DNA of 36,301 bases, taken from NCBI GenBank assembly GCA_030446285.1, contig JASUSC010000012.1:1-36301 (forward strand). Reading direction: 5' to 3'. The notes under the pieces are model-generated. The model had not been told where the DNA came from, did not search any database, and saw only the letters and a program-made list of their open reading frames with translations. Position numbers and translations under genes: made by a program. The stretch is from Eubacteriales bacterium (GTDB lineage Bacteria > Bacillota > JASUSC01). Below are positions 7,364-15,524 of this stretch, piece after piece; the stretch's first letter is position 1, and every line of letters begins with the position of its first letter.

Positions 7364-8509
7364 ATGCGGAAAGTTGCGGTGGTAACAGGAACGAGGGCCG
7401 ATTACGGCATTTTTTACCCAGTGTTGAAGGCCATTGAGGAAGACGGGGAGCTGGAGCTGATCCTCATCGTTACCGGGATGCATCTCTCTCCCCGTTACGG
7501 TCTTACCGTCCGGGATATCGAGCGGGACGGTTTTACCATTTTTGCCCGAGTGGACATGCTGGTGGACGCGGATACGGGCGGGGCTATGGCCAAGTCTACC
7601 GGCCTGGCCCTCATCGGGATAGCCCAGGCCTTAGAGCAGGCTCAGCCTGATATGCTGCTGGTTTTAGGAGACCGGGGGGAAATGCTGGCTGCGGCTGCGG
7701 CCGCCGGATATATGAACATCCCAGTGTTTCACCTCCACGGGGGCGAGGTCAGCGGTACGGTGGACGAAAGGGTACGGCATGCGATAAGCAAGCTGGCCCA
7801 TTTCCACTTCCCCGCCACCCGGTCGGCGGCGGAGAGACTGATCAGAATGGGGGAAGAAGAGTGGCGGGTGCAGGTAGTGGGGGCGCCACGGCTGGATACT
7901 ATCCGCATGGCGTCTCTGCCGTCACGGCCGGACATTTACCGCCGGTTAGGGCTGAATCCCGAACGGACGACGGCTCTGGCTATTTACCATCCGGTCACGG
8001 ATGAGCGGGCCAGTCAGGGAGAAAAGATGGACCGTTTTCTCGACGCTCTGCTGGCGAGCGGTTTGCAGGTGGTGCTCATTTACCCCAATGCCGATGCCGG
8101 CGGGCGGGAAATGATCGCCCGGCTTAACCGGGTGCGGGAACACCCGGATTTTTTAGTGGTGCCGTCGTTGGACCCCCACGTATACTTAGCTTTGCTGAAA
8201 AACGTGGACTTGATGGTGGGCAATTCTTCCAGCGGCATTATCGAGGCGGCTTCCTTTAAGGTGCCGGTGGTCAATGTGGGCGACCGGCAGGCGGGACGGG
8301 AACGGAGCGGCAATGTGGTGGACTGCGGGGAAGAAAAAGAGGCCATTCTGGCGGCCATCAAATACGTTCTTACCGACAGAGACTTCCGGGAAAATTTAAA
8401 ACAGGTGACCAACGTTTACGGAGATGGGCGGGCGGTGGAGAGGATTGTGGCCTGTCTGAAGACGATTCCTCTCGATGAGCGGTTGCTGAAGAAACGGATA
8501 GCTTACTGA
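7364..8509 (+). CDS. legG: Hydrolysing UDP-sugar 2-epimerase (NeuC/LegG)
   Basis: A 381-residue GT-B-fold epimerase. TGTRADYGIFYPVL at the N-terminus, LVLGDRGEML, HLHGGEVSGTVDE, and the UDP-binding GNSSSGIIEA are hallmarks of the hydrolysing NeuC group. It removes UDP and inverts C2, producing free ManNAc or, in a Leg operon, 2,4-diacetamido-2,4,6-trideoxymannose for the synthase. Its presence argues against pseudaminic acid, whose pathway uses the unrelated hydrolase PseG. Start ATG 7364 follows a GGGGTAGG SD region and lies only four bases after the synthase stop. Confidence 0.9.
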   Translation: MRKVAVVTGTRADYGIFYPVLKAIEEDGELELILIVTGMHLSPRYGLTVRDIERDGFTIFARVDMLVDADTGGAMAKSTGLALIGIAQALEQAQPDMLLVLGDRGEMLAAAAAAGYMNIPVFHLHGGEVSGTVDERVRHAISKLAHFHFPATRSAAERLIRMGEEEWRVQVVGAPRLDTIRMASLPSRPDIYRRLGLNPERTTALAIYHPVTDERASQGEKMDRFLDALLASGLQVVLIYPNADAGGREMIARLNRVREHPDFLVVPSLDPHVYLALLKNVDLMVGNSSSGIIEAASFKVPVVNVGDRQAGRERSGNVVDCGEEKEAILAAIKYVLTDRDFRENLKQVTNVYGDGRAVERIVACLKTIPLDERLLKKRIAY

Positions 8510-8524
8510 AACCGGGGTGGGAAG

Positions 8525-9157
8525 ATGGGTTATTACATTTTCGGTGCCGGCGGCCACGGACGGGTAGTTTTGGATATTCTGCTGGCGGCCGGCGAGGAAG
8601 TGCTGGGTTTTCTCGATGATAACCTTGCTTTAGCGGGACAGTGGCGGTACGGTTATCCGGTGTTAGGTGATTTGCGGGCTGTTTCCCCTGCGCCGGAGCA
8701 TAAAATTTTAGTGGCTATCGGCGACAACTATGCCCGCCAGCGGGTGTTAGCCGAAGCGGAGGAATTAGGGTTTCGCCCGGGGATTATCGTCCATCCTTCG
8801 GCCGTCCTCTGCCGGGAGGTGGAGCTCGGTCCCAACACCGTGGTGGCTGCTGGCGCGGTGGTAGGTCCGGGGGCGCGGTTAGGACGCAACGTTATCGTCA
8901 ATACCGGCGCCACCGTGGACCATGACGTTTGGGTGGGAGACAACGTGCACATTTCTCCCGGGGTGAACGTGGCCGGAGGAGTGGAAATCGGCAACAACAC
9001 CCACATCGGGATCGGGGCGGTGGTTCTTCCCGGGGTAAAAATAGGGCCGGACGTGGTGATCGGTGCCGGGGCGGTGGTGAGCGACGATATCCCGGCAGGA
9101 GTGACGGCGGTGGGAGTTCCAGCCCGGCGTTTCCTGCCCCGCCGGGAAGAACGGTGA
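8525..9157 (+). CDS. legH: Sugar N-acetyltransferase, hexapeptide family (NeuD/PglD/LegH-like)
   Basis: A 210-residue protein with an N-terminal Rossmann-like domain (YYIFGAGGHGRVVLDIL, residues about 2-18) and a C-terminal left-handed beta-helix built of hexapeptide repeats (IVHPSAVL, NTVVAAGAVV, IVNTGATVDHDV, GIGAVVLPGVKIG). The His in TVDHD is the usual catalytic base. In this context it should acetylate the 4-amino group made by the aminotransferase, using acetyl-CoA, as PglD and LegH do. NeuD homologues can instead O-acetylate sialic acid, so the site of acetylation is inferred from the operon. Start ATG 8525 follows a GGGGTGGG SD. Confidence 0.82.
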   Translation: MGYYIFGAGGHGRVVLDILLAAGEEVLGFLDDNLALAGQWRYGYPVLGDLRAVSPAPEHKILVAIGDNYARQRVLAEAEELGFRPGIIVHPSAVLCREVELGPNTVVAAGAVVGPGARLGRNVIVNTGATVDHDVWVGDNVHISPGVNVAGGVEIGNNTHIGIGAVVLPGVKIGPDVVIGAGAVVSDDIPAGVTAVGVPARRFLPRREER

Positions 9158-9172
9158 AAAGGAGGCACGACG

Positions 9173-10288
9173 GTGGAAAGAAAGATTCCCCTGGCCAGGC
9201 CGGACATTACGGAAGAGGAGATAGAAGCGGTGGTGGAAGTCCTGCGCAGCGGTGTACTGAGCATCGGGCCGCGGGTGCAGGAATTTGAAGAGAGGATAAA
9301 AAAATTTACCGGACGGCGTCATGCGGTGGCGGTCAACAGCGGGACCAGCGGTCTCCACCTTTTAATTAGAGCTTACGGCATCGGCGAAGGGGATGAGGTT
9401 ATCACTACTTCTTTCAGCTTCGTGGCCTCCGCCAACTGCATTCTCTTTGAGAGAGCCAGGCCGGTGTTTGTCGATATTGACCCTTCTACTTACAACTTAG
9501 ATGTCAGCCTCATCGAAGAAAAAATAACTCCCCGGACAAAGGCCATTCTGCCGGTGGATGTTTTCGGCCACCCGGTGGATATGGAAGCGATAATGGAAAT
9601 TGCTCGTCGCTACGGGTTGGTGGTTATTGAAGATTCGTGCGAGGCTATCGGTTCTAAGCGGCGGGGCAAGCTGGCCGGAACCGCAGGGGATGCCGGAGTT
9701 TATGCTTTTTACCCCAACAAGCAGATGACGACGGCAGAAGGAGGGGTGATTGTTACCGACGACGACCGGGTGGCGGAATTGTGCCGGAGTATGCGCAGCC
9801 AGGGGCGGGCGGTAACCGGTACCTGGCTTCACCACGAGCGTTTAGGCTACAATTACCGCATGAGCAAACTCCATGCTGCCTTAGGAGTGGTGCAGCTAAA
9901 GCGCCTGCCTGAGTTCATCCGCCGCCGCCAGGAGGTGGCGAATCGTTACCGGGAACTGCTGGCCGGGGTAGAGGGAGTGGTTCTGCCGGCAGTGGCGGAA
10001 GATGTGGAAGTGATGAGTTGGTTTGTCTACGTGGTCCGTTTCCTGCCGCCTTTAAACCGCGACCGGATTATGGAGTACCTCCTTTCCCGGGGCATTGAGT
10101 GTAAGCCCTATTTCCCGCCCATTCACCTGCAGCCTTTTTACCGGGAATTAGGCTACCGGGAAGGAGACCTACCGGTAACGGAAGAAGTAGCCCGTCAGAC
10201 CCTGGCCCTGCCCTTTTACAATCATCTCACCCGGGAAGAACAGGAGTACGTGGCCGAAGAGGTGAAAAAGGCGGTCAGTCTCTGCTGA
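9173..10288 (+). CDS. legC: PLP-dependent sugar aminotransferase (DegT/DnrJ/EryC1; LegC-like)
   Basis: A 371-residue DegT-family aminotransferase. NSGTSGLHLLIRA binds the PLP phosphate, IEDSCEAIGS holds the ring aspartate, and the Schiff-base lysine is K183 (FYPNKQMTTAEGG). It should transfer an amino group from glutamate to the 4-keto sugar made by the dehydratase. It starts with GTG 9173 after a GGAGG SD at 9162-9166. It is the last gene of the operon and supplies the step that, together with the first gene, distinguishes a legionaminic-type pathway from a plain sialic acid cluster (NeuABCD only). Confidence 0.87.
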   Translation: MERKIPLARPDITEEEIEAVVEVLRSGVLSIGPRVQEFEERIKKFTGRRHAVAVNSGTSGLHLLIRAYGIGEGDEVITTSFSFVASANCILFERARPVFVDIDPSTYNLDVSLIEEKITPRTKAILPVDVFGHPVDMEAIMEIARRYGLVVIEDSCEAIGSKRRGKLAGTAGDAGVYAFYPNKQMTTAEGGVIVTDDDRVAELCRSMRSQGRAVTGTWLHHERLGYNYRMSKLHAALGVVQLKRLPEFIRRRQEVANRYRELLAGVEGVVLPAVAEDVEVMSWFVYVVRFLPPLNRDRIMEYLLSRGIECKPYFPPIHLQPFYRELGYREGDLPVTEEVARQTLALPFYNHLTREEQEYVAEEVKKAVSLC

Positions 10289-10380
10289 GAGGGGAAAGCA
10301 TCTTTTTCGGGGAAGTTTTTCCCGGGAAGGTATAAAATGGCTGGCTGCGGACATCCTAAACCTCTGAAGGAGGTGAGAGG

Positions 10381-10554
10381 ATGCCCCGCATCAAGTGCTC
10401 GGTGGACGCCTGCTTCTATCAAGAAGGCAATGAGTGCAAGGCGTCCAGCATTCAGATTCGTCCCACAACCATGGAACATATGACCACCGTTTCCGACGAC
10501 ACCGCCTGCGGAACCTTTGTTCCCAGACACGTCGCGGCAATGCAGCAGAAATAA
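10381..10554 (+). CDS. DUF1540 domain protein, 57 residues
   Basis: A small protein too short for a typical ORF cutoff. It starts MPRIKCSVDACFY and has Cys at residues 6, 11, 19 and 43, the spacing of the DUF1540 family found in spore-forming Firmicutes and thought to bind metal. The start ATG 10381 has a near-perfect AAGGAGGTGA SD at 10369-10378. A strong terminator follows directly. It may be read from its own promoter or by read-through from the legionaminic operon; the 92-base gap shows no clear promoter. Function is unknown. Confidence 0.85.
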   Translation: MPRIKCSVDACFYQEGNECKASSIQIRPTTMEHMTTVSDDTACGTFVPRHVAAMQQK

Positions 10555-10555
10555 C

Positions 10556-10587
10556 GAAAAAGCTCCGCTTGCTGGCGGAGCTTTTTC
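10556..10587. terminator. Bidirectional rho-independent terminator between convergent genes
   Basis: AGCTCCGC at 10561-10568 pairs with GCGGAGCT at 10575-10582. An A-run lies on the left and a T-run on the right, so it can stop transcription from both the DUF1540 gene (plus) and the HlyD gene (minus). Confidence 0.9.
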
Positions 10588-10613
10588 CTTGGGACTGGCA
10601 ATTTATGAGGGGG

Positions 10614-11699
10614 CTATTTTTTGATTTTTACCGTCACCGAAAGACCGGGGACAAGACCTTCGGGTTTTTCCAGGAGCTTAATTTTCACCGGTATGCGCTG
10701 GCTTACCTTGGTGAAGCTGCCGGTGAAGCTGTCGGCGGAGAAAAGATTGAAAGTAGACTGGGTGGCTTTGCCGATGGATTCGACTTTACCTTTGAGAACT
10801 TTTCCGCCCAGAGCGTCTACATAAATTTTTACCTCTGCACCAACTTTGACATCGTTTATTTCTTTTTCCAGAATGTTAGCGGTGACGTAGAGGTTATCGA
10901 AATCAGCCAGGGATACAGCCGTTTGGCTGGGAGCCAAAATTTCTCCGGTTTTTACCCACACTTTCACTACCTGCCCTTTCACCGGCGCTTTTACCTCGGT
11001 GGCGTCCAGATTGAGACGGGCCAGTTTTAAAGCAGCTTCCTGCACTTTGGCCTGGGCTTCTACCGCCTTGATGTCTTCTAAGAGGGCTCCGTTTAAGGCT
11101 AAGTCGAGCTTGCTTTTAGCGGCTTTTACTCCTGCTTCCGCAGTGCTCATCTGAGTTTGGGCGGCGAGTTTCTGGTACTTTAACTGGGCGATTTGCTGCA
11201 GAAGCTGGTTGGCCTGGTCTTTAACGCTCTGCGGTGTTTGCGGATTGGACAGGAGGGGTTTTAAGGAGTCGTATTTTTTCTGGAGTTCCTCCAAGTCTTT
11301 TGAAATCTGGTCACAACTTTCTTTAGCACCATTATAGCCGGCAAGGGCCTGTTCGTAAAGAGCCCGGGCGGCGTTTACATCTTCTACCCGGGTTCCTTTT
11401 AAAATTTTCTGCAGTTGCATCTGGGCGGCCGTAAGTCCCGCTTCTGCCTGTTCTACCTGGGCCTTGGCCAGGTCGTCTTCAAATTTTACCAGCAGGTCAC
11501 CGGCCTTTACGGTGTCTCCTTCTTTCACTTTTACTTCTTTGACTTTGCCGCCGTTCTTGCCGCCGATGTTGTAAATATCAGCGGTTATTTTGGCGTCGTC
11601 GGTGGTAACGTAGTTTTTGCTGTTCACGTAGGCGTAAAGGCCGTAACCCCCTCCTATTAGCACGATGAGCAAAATAACGGCCAGAAACCTTTTCTTCAT
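10614..11699 (-). CDS. HlyD/EmrA-type membrane fusion protein
   Basis: About 361 residues. A single N-terminal transmembrane segment (residues about 5-22, AVILLIVLIGGGYGLYAYV) is followed by a barrel-sandwich/lipoyl half-domain (VKEVKVKEGDTVKAGDLL), a long Gln/Ala/Lys-rich alpha-helical hairpin (about 85-220), the second lipoyl half (VKAPVKGQVVKVWVKTGE) and a beta-barrel. It forms the periplasm- or wall-side adaptor of an efflux pump, here with the DHA2 transporter encoded just upstream. Start ATG 11699 has AGGAGG 11 bases upstream; a GTG at 11711 in the same frame overlaps that SD and is unlikely. It is the last gene of a three-gene minus-strand operon. Cargo is unknown. Confidence 0.87.
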   Translation of the reverse strand: MKKRFLAVILLIVLIGGGYGLYAYVNSKNYVTTDDAKITADIYNIGGKNGGKVKEVKVKEGDTVKAGDLLVKFEDDLAKAQVEQAEAGLTAAQMQLQKILKGTRVEDVNAARALYEQALAGYNGAKESCDQISKDLEELQKKYDSLKPLLSNPQTPQSVKDQANQLLQQIAQLKYQKLAAQTQMSTAEAGVKAAKSKLDLALNGALLEDIKAVEAQAKVQEAALKLARLNLDATEVKAPVKGQVVKVWVKTGEILAPSQTAVSLADFDNLYVTANILEKEINDVKVGAEVKIYVDALGGKVLKGKVESIGKATQSTFNLFSADSFTGSFTKVSQRIPVKIKLLEKPEGLVPGLSVTVKIKK

Positions 11700-11717
11700 T
11701 ACTGACAGCACCTCCTG

Positions 11718-13292
11718 TTAAAACTCGGCCAGGGGCAGGTTTTCCTGTTTTTCCCGTTTTGCCTGGCCATACCTTTCTTCTTTCAAGAAGAAGACGAGAA
11801 CGACGGCAAAGAGCATGAAGAAAGCGGTCACTAAAACGGCGTCAGCTATGGCTTTCGCGTAAGCAACCTGGTAAATCCTCATCGCCAGTACCGCGGGTGC
11901 TCCTTTGGCGGCGGCGAGGGGCGAGACGCCGGCAGCGCTTAAACCGCTTTTGATGAAATTGACGGTATTCTGAAAGGCAGGAGAATTTTGATTGAGACCT
12001 TCAGCCAGCCGGGAGCTGTGGAGAACCATGCGCTGATTGACGATAGTGGTAATAATCGCTACCCCCAGGGAACTGCTTACCTGGCGCATGGTATTGTTGA
12101 TAGCCGAGGCCCTTCCTACCTTGGCAGTGGGCAGGGAGTTCAGACCGGCGGTGTTCACCGGCATCATGGAGAAACCGATTCCCATTGCCCGGAGAACCAG
12201 GAGGATTTGTACCCGCCACAGTTCGGTATTGATGTTGATGTGGGAGAGACCATAGGAACTCGTTATGGCCAGGGTTAACCCCAACAATACCACCGGCTTT
12301 GCTCCTACCCGGTCGTAAAGGCGCCCGGCTATTGGCATCACCAGAGCGGATACCAGGGCAGCCGGCAGCATGAAAAGTCCCGTATCCATGGGAGGATAAC
12401 CGCGCAAGTTTTCCAGATAAATGGGGAAGAGGAAGAGTCCGCCGAAAAGTCCTATGGTGTTGATCATGGTAATGATCAGGCTCATGGAAAAAGTGGGGCT
12501 TTTGAGCACGCTTAGATCCAGAAGTGGCTCGGGGCTTTTAAGTTCAAAATAGGCGAAAAGTGTCAGGGAGAGAGCAGAAAGCCAGAAGAGGAAAAGGGTT
12601 GTGGCCGAACTCCAGCCCCAGTCGCTGCCTTTACTTAAAGCTAAAAGAAGGACGAAAAAACCCACGGCTGAGGTAATAAACCCGGGAAAGTCGAAACCGG
12701 CATGGGGCTGGCGCACCGATTCTTTGAGGAAGAGGGAGGCCATGATGATGCCGAAAATACCGATGGGGATGTTGATGGTAAAAATCAAGCGCCAGTTAAA
12801 ATACTCTACCAGGTAGCCGCTTAGAGTGGGCCCGATAGCCGGCGCCACCGTGACCGATATACCCCAGATTCCCAGAGCCATCCCCCGTTCTTCTAAAGGG
12901 AAGGTGTTGTAGATGATGGTCATGGAGGCGGGCATCATCATACCGCCGCCGATGGCCTGCACGACGCGGGCAGCCACCATGGAGTTGTTGCTCCAGGCGA
13001 GGCCGCACAGAGCGGAACCCAAGGTGAAGAAAAAGAGGGCGGCAATGTACAGCCTCTTGTAGCCGTAAGTGTCACCGATGTAGCCGGTAATAGGGATTAC
13101 CACTCCCATGGCCAGCATGTAGCCGGTTAAAACCCACTGAATTTCTTTGGTGCCTACCGCAAAGACCTGCATCATCTTGGGAATGGCGATGTTGACGATG
13201 GAAGCGTCGAGGACGGCCATGAAAGTGCCGATGACCACCACGAACATGGTGAGCCATTTGTTTTCCCCAAAATTGTGCCGTTCCTGTTCCAA
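11718..13292 (-). CDS. DHA2-family MFS drug exporter (EmrB/QacA type)
   Basis: A 524-residue transporter with about 14 hydrophobic segments, the length and number of the DHA2 drug:H+ antiporters. The first helix carries FMAVLDASIVNIAIPKM, the typical DHA2 motif D1, and GYLVEYFNWRLIFTINIPIG is the segment after TM5 (motif C region with GP). It exports drugs or other amphipathic compounds with proton antiport, working with the HlyD protein downstream. The start is TTG 13292 with AAGGTGAG five bases upstream; it lies 13 bases after the regulator gene. Control by the TrmB-type regulator is inferred from the operon. Confidence 0.9.
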   Translation of the reverse strand: MEQERHNFGENKWLTMFVVVIGTFMAVLDASIVNIAIPKMMQVFAVGTKEIQWVLTGYMLAMGVVIPITGYIGDTYGYKRLYIAALFFFTLGSALCGLAWSNNSMVAARVVQAIGGGMMMPASMTIIYNTFPLEERGMALGIWGISVTVAPAIGPTLSGYLVEYFNWRLIFTINIPIGIFGIIMASLFLKESVRQPHAGFDFPGFITSAVGFFVLLLALSKGSDWGWSSATTLFLFWLSALSLTLFAYFELKSPEPLLDLSVLKSPTFSMSLIITMINTIGLFGGLFLFPIYLENLRGYPPMDTGLFMLPAALVSALVMPIAGRLYDRVGAKPVVLLGLTLAITSSYGLSHININTELWRVQILLVLRAMGIGFSMMPVNTAGLNSLPTAKVGRASAINNTMRQVSSSLGVAIITTIVNQRMVLHSSRLAEGLNQNSPAFQNTVNFIKSGLSAAGVSPLAAAKGAPAVLAMRIYQVAYAKAIADAVLVTAFFMLFAVVLVFFLKEERYGQAKREKQENLPLAEF

Positions 13293-13305
13293 GATCTCAC
13301 CTTCT

Positions 13306-14100
13306 TCACGGTTCGAGTTTTTGCAGGAGCTCTTTCAGCTTTGTCCGGCAGCGTTTCCTTACTTCCGGCTCGATTTCTTCCAGAAGGGCCTGGAAGAGTT
13401 TTGGTAAATCGTGGTGGTGTAAAAAATGGTGTTCGGCCAGATGAACAACCACCGGATGACGGGTCCAGATGCCGATAGCCTCGTTTCCTGTGTCTTCTTC
13501 GGCCAGGAGCAGTTCGTCATCGTCAACTATGAGCTGAAAACCTAAACTGTCCCGTTTTTTCAGAATTGTTTTCTCTCTTGCTAAGACGACAGGTTTAAAG
13601 GCGCTCCAGCCTTCCCCTTTGCCAATTAATGTCAGTTCCACGCTAACCCCCTTCTGGCGGAGCCGGTTTAATTCTTCCCTGTAAGGATTAACCATTGCTG
13701 TGGAAGCGAGAAGTTTGACGTTTCGTTCTGCCTTGCGAAGCATTTTGCGGATTTTTTCCGCAATTTGCTGGCCGTTTAAATGGATTACCCGTTCCTGAGG
13801 TTCTGCCTGGATATAAGCTTCCAGGGCTTTTCTGGCCTCTCCGATTCGGGCGGAGAACTCTTCGCTTAACCGGTCCAGGTATTCTAAGGGGGACTCGGCG
13901 AGGTACTTTACCGGATCACCTTGAATTTCCTGAACGGCCCCTTTTTCCCTGAGTTTTTTCAGAGTCTGGTAAACCATAGAACGGGGAATGCCGGAATTTT
14001 TGGCAATTTCGTAACCGGTTGCTTCGCCCAACTTCAATAAAGCCAGATAGGCTTTGGCTTCGTATTCGCTGAAACCAATGGCCTTTAATTTCTCTAACAC
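13306..14100 (-). CDS. TrmB-family transcriptional regulator
   Basis: A 264-residue protein. Residues 1-70 form a winged helix-turn-helix (LKAIGFSEYEAKAYLALLK, then SGIPRSMVYQTLKKL) of the TrmB type. A coiled-coil linker follows (about 75-100), and then a C-terminal effector domain resembling the phospholipase-D-like TrmB ligand domain (KIRKMLRKAERNVKLL onward). The start is GTG 14100 with a GGGGGGG SD region. It is the first gene of the operon with the efflux pump, behind a promoter whose start region holds a 7-10-7 inverted repeat. Autoregulated repression relieved by a pump substrate is the likely model (inference). Confidence 0.88.
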   Translation of the reverse strand: MLEKLKAIGFSEYEAKAYLALLKLGEATGYEIAKNSGIPRSMVYQTLKKLREKGAVQEIQGDPVKYLAESPLEYLDRLSEEFSARIGEARKALEAYIQAEPQERVIHLNGQQIAEKIRKMLRKAERNVKLLASTAMVNPYREELNRLRQKGVSVELTLIGKGEGWSAFKPVVLAREKTILKKRDSLGFQLIVDDDELLLAEEDTGNEAIGIWTRHPVVVHLAEHHFLHHHDLPKLFQALLEEIEPEVRKRCRTKLKELLQKLEP

Positions 14101-14118
14101 CCAATCCCCCCCTTTCCT

Positions 14119-14142
14119 TAGTAGTTATTTATATGACTACTA
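14119..14142. promoter_or_regulatory. Inverted-repeat operator candidate for the TrmB-type regulator
   Basis: TAGTAGT at 14119-14125 and ACTACTA at 14136-14142 form a perfect 7-bp inverted repeat with 10 bases between, about one helical turn. It lies at and just after the predicted transcription start of the minus-strand operon, a classic repressor position. Confidence 0.55.
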
Positions 14143-14149
14143 TCGTTAA

Positions 14150-14178
14150 ATTATAGTGACTGGGAGGGGGAAAAGCAA
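14150..14178 (-). promoter_or_regulatory. Sigma-A promoter of the regulator/efflux operon
   Basis: On the minus strand, TTGCTT (14173-14178), a 17-base spacer and a perfect TATAAT (14150-14155). Transcription should start about 7 bases downstream, at the edge of the inverted repeat. Confidence 0.75.
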
Positions 14179-14346
14179 GAAAAAAACTGACACAAGGTGT
14201 AAGAGTTGGGGTAAATTTTCATGCCCGGGCAAAGTGCCTGCTTTCCGGGCCATTCCCTTGTCCCGGACCTGTTTTTGTGTTAAGGTAAAAAAATAGGAGT
14301 GTTTTTCCGCTCAGGGCAAAATATTAAAGAAAAAAACCGGTGAAGG

Positions 14347-15507
14347 ATGGGGCTTACCATGGAAGTGTATTTGGATAACGCTGCTACCACTAAGGCAGCG
14401 CCGGAAGTGGTGGCAGCGGTAATGGAGTGTATGCAGGAAAACTACGGCAATCCTTCTTCCGCTCACCGTTTAGGGGTGGCGGCAGAGAGGGTGCTGAAAA
14501 AAACACGGGAAACCTTGGCTGCATATCTTAAGGTTTCCCCGGAGGAAATAGTTTTCACTTCCGGCGGCACGGAGGCTAACAACCTGGCCATACGCGGGGT
14601 TCTGCCCTTTTTGCGCCGTTTTGGCCGCCACATCGTCACCTCTTCTTACGAGCATCCCTCGGTGGACAAGGTAATGCAGGCCCTGCAGCAGGAAGGATGG
14701 GAAGTGACCTTTATTCCTGGGAATCGGGAGGGTTCGGTGAAAGAGGAGGAACTTTTGGCTGTCCTCCGGCCGGATACGGTTCTGGTCAGCATCATGCACG
14801 TCAACAACGAGACGGGAGCGATAAATGACGTCGTAAGCTTAGGGGAGTTGGTAAAGCAACGCGCTCCCCGCGCGCTTTTTCACGTAGATGCCGTTCAGTC
14901 TTTCGGCCGGGTACCCGTGGACATAGAGAAAGGAAAGATAGACCTGCTTTCTCTGAGCGGACATAAAATTCACGGGCCTAAAGGGATTGGCGCCCTCTAT
15001 GTTCGCCGAGGGGTCAAGCTCAAGCCCCTGCTCTTAGGAGGGGGCCAGGAGCGGGATCTGCGCTCCGGAACGGAAAACGTCCCTGCTATTGCTGGCTTAG
15101 GACGGGCGGTGGAGCTTTTGGATAAGGAGAGTGTGGGCCGGATGATGGCCTTCAAACTGAAGCTGGCCGAAGGAATAAAAGCCGTCTGCCCGGAGGCGAA
15201 AGTTAACGGCCCGCCGCCGGCTGCGGGAGCTCCCCATATTCTCAACATTTCCTTCCCCGGCTTTAGAGGGGAGGTTCTCCTCCACGCCCTGGAAGAGAAA
15301 GGGATTTACGTTTCTACCGGTTCGGCCTGTTCGTCCCGCAAAGAAGCGGTGAGCCGGGTGTTGAAAAACATGGGATTACCCCGGGACCTGCTTTACGGTG
15401 CAATCCGTTTTAGCTTTTCCCCTTACAACACGGAAGCAGAGATCGATTATGTGCTGGAACGGTTACAAGAAGTGGTAAAGGAACTGGCTCTTTTCCGCCG
15501 GCGGTGA
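14347..15507 (+). CDS. Cysteine desulfurase (NifS/IscS family)
   Basis: Up to 386 residues. YLDNAATT opens the protein, the PLP lysine is in LSGHKIHGPKG (codon 207 from ATG 14347), and the catalytic cysteine is in STGSACSSRKE (codon 328), in a loop of the class I length. It moves sulfur from cysteine to a persulfide. Family members begin two or three residues before YLDNAATT, so ATG 14359 may be the real start; ATG 14347 is the longer option and both have G-rich upstream sequence. It is followed directly by ThiI and a TtcA-like protein, so its main job is probably sulfur supply for tRNA thiolation, as for Bacillus subtilis NifZ-ThiI. Confidence 0.92.
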   Translation: MGLTMEVYLDNAATTKAAPEVVAAVMECMQENYGNPSSAHRLGVAAERVLKKTRETLAAYLKVSPEEIVFTSGGTEANNLAIRGVLPFLRRFGRHIVTSSYEHPSVDKVMQALQQEGWEVTFIPGNREGSVKEEELLAVLRPDTVLVSIMHVNNETGAINDVVSLGELVKQRAPRALFHVDAVQSFGRVPVDIEKGKIDLLSLSGHKIHGPKGIGALYVRRGVKLKPLLLGGGQERDLRSGTENVPAIAGLGRAVELLDKESVGRMMAFKLKLAEGIKAVCPEAKVNGPPPAAGAPHILNISFPGFRGEVLLHALEEKGIYVSTGSACSSRKEAVSRVLKNMGLPRDLLYGAIRFSFSPYNTEAEIDYVLERLQEVVKELALFRRR

Positions 15508-15524
15508 AAGGAGGAACGGAAGCG

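Noticed and set aside
4645-10288. Pseudaminic acid or plain sialic acid pathway
   Set aside because: There is no PseG-like hydrolase and the dehydratase has Met at the PseB Tyr position; plain sialic acid clusters lack the dehydratase and aminotransferase.
14223-14250. Hairpin GCCCGG/CCGGGC before the desulfurase gene as a riboswitch or T-box
   Set aside because: No T-box core or other known aptamer sequence, and no T-run after the stem; left unassigned.
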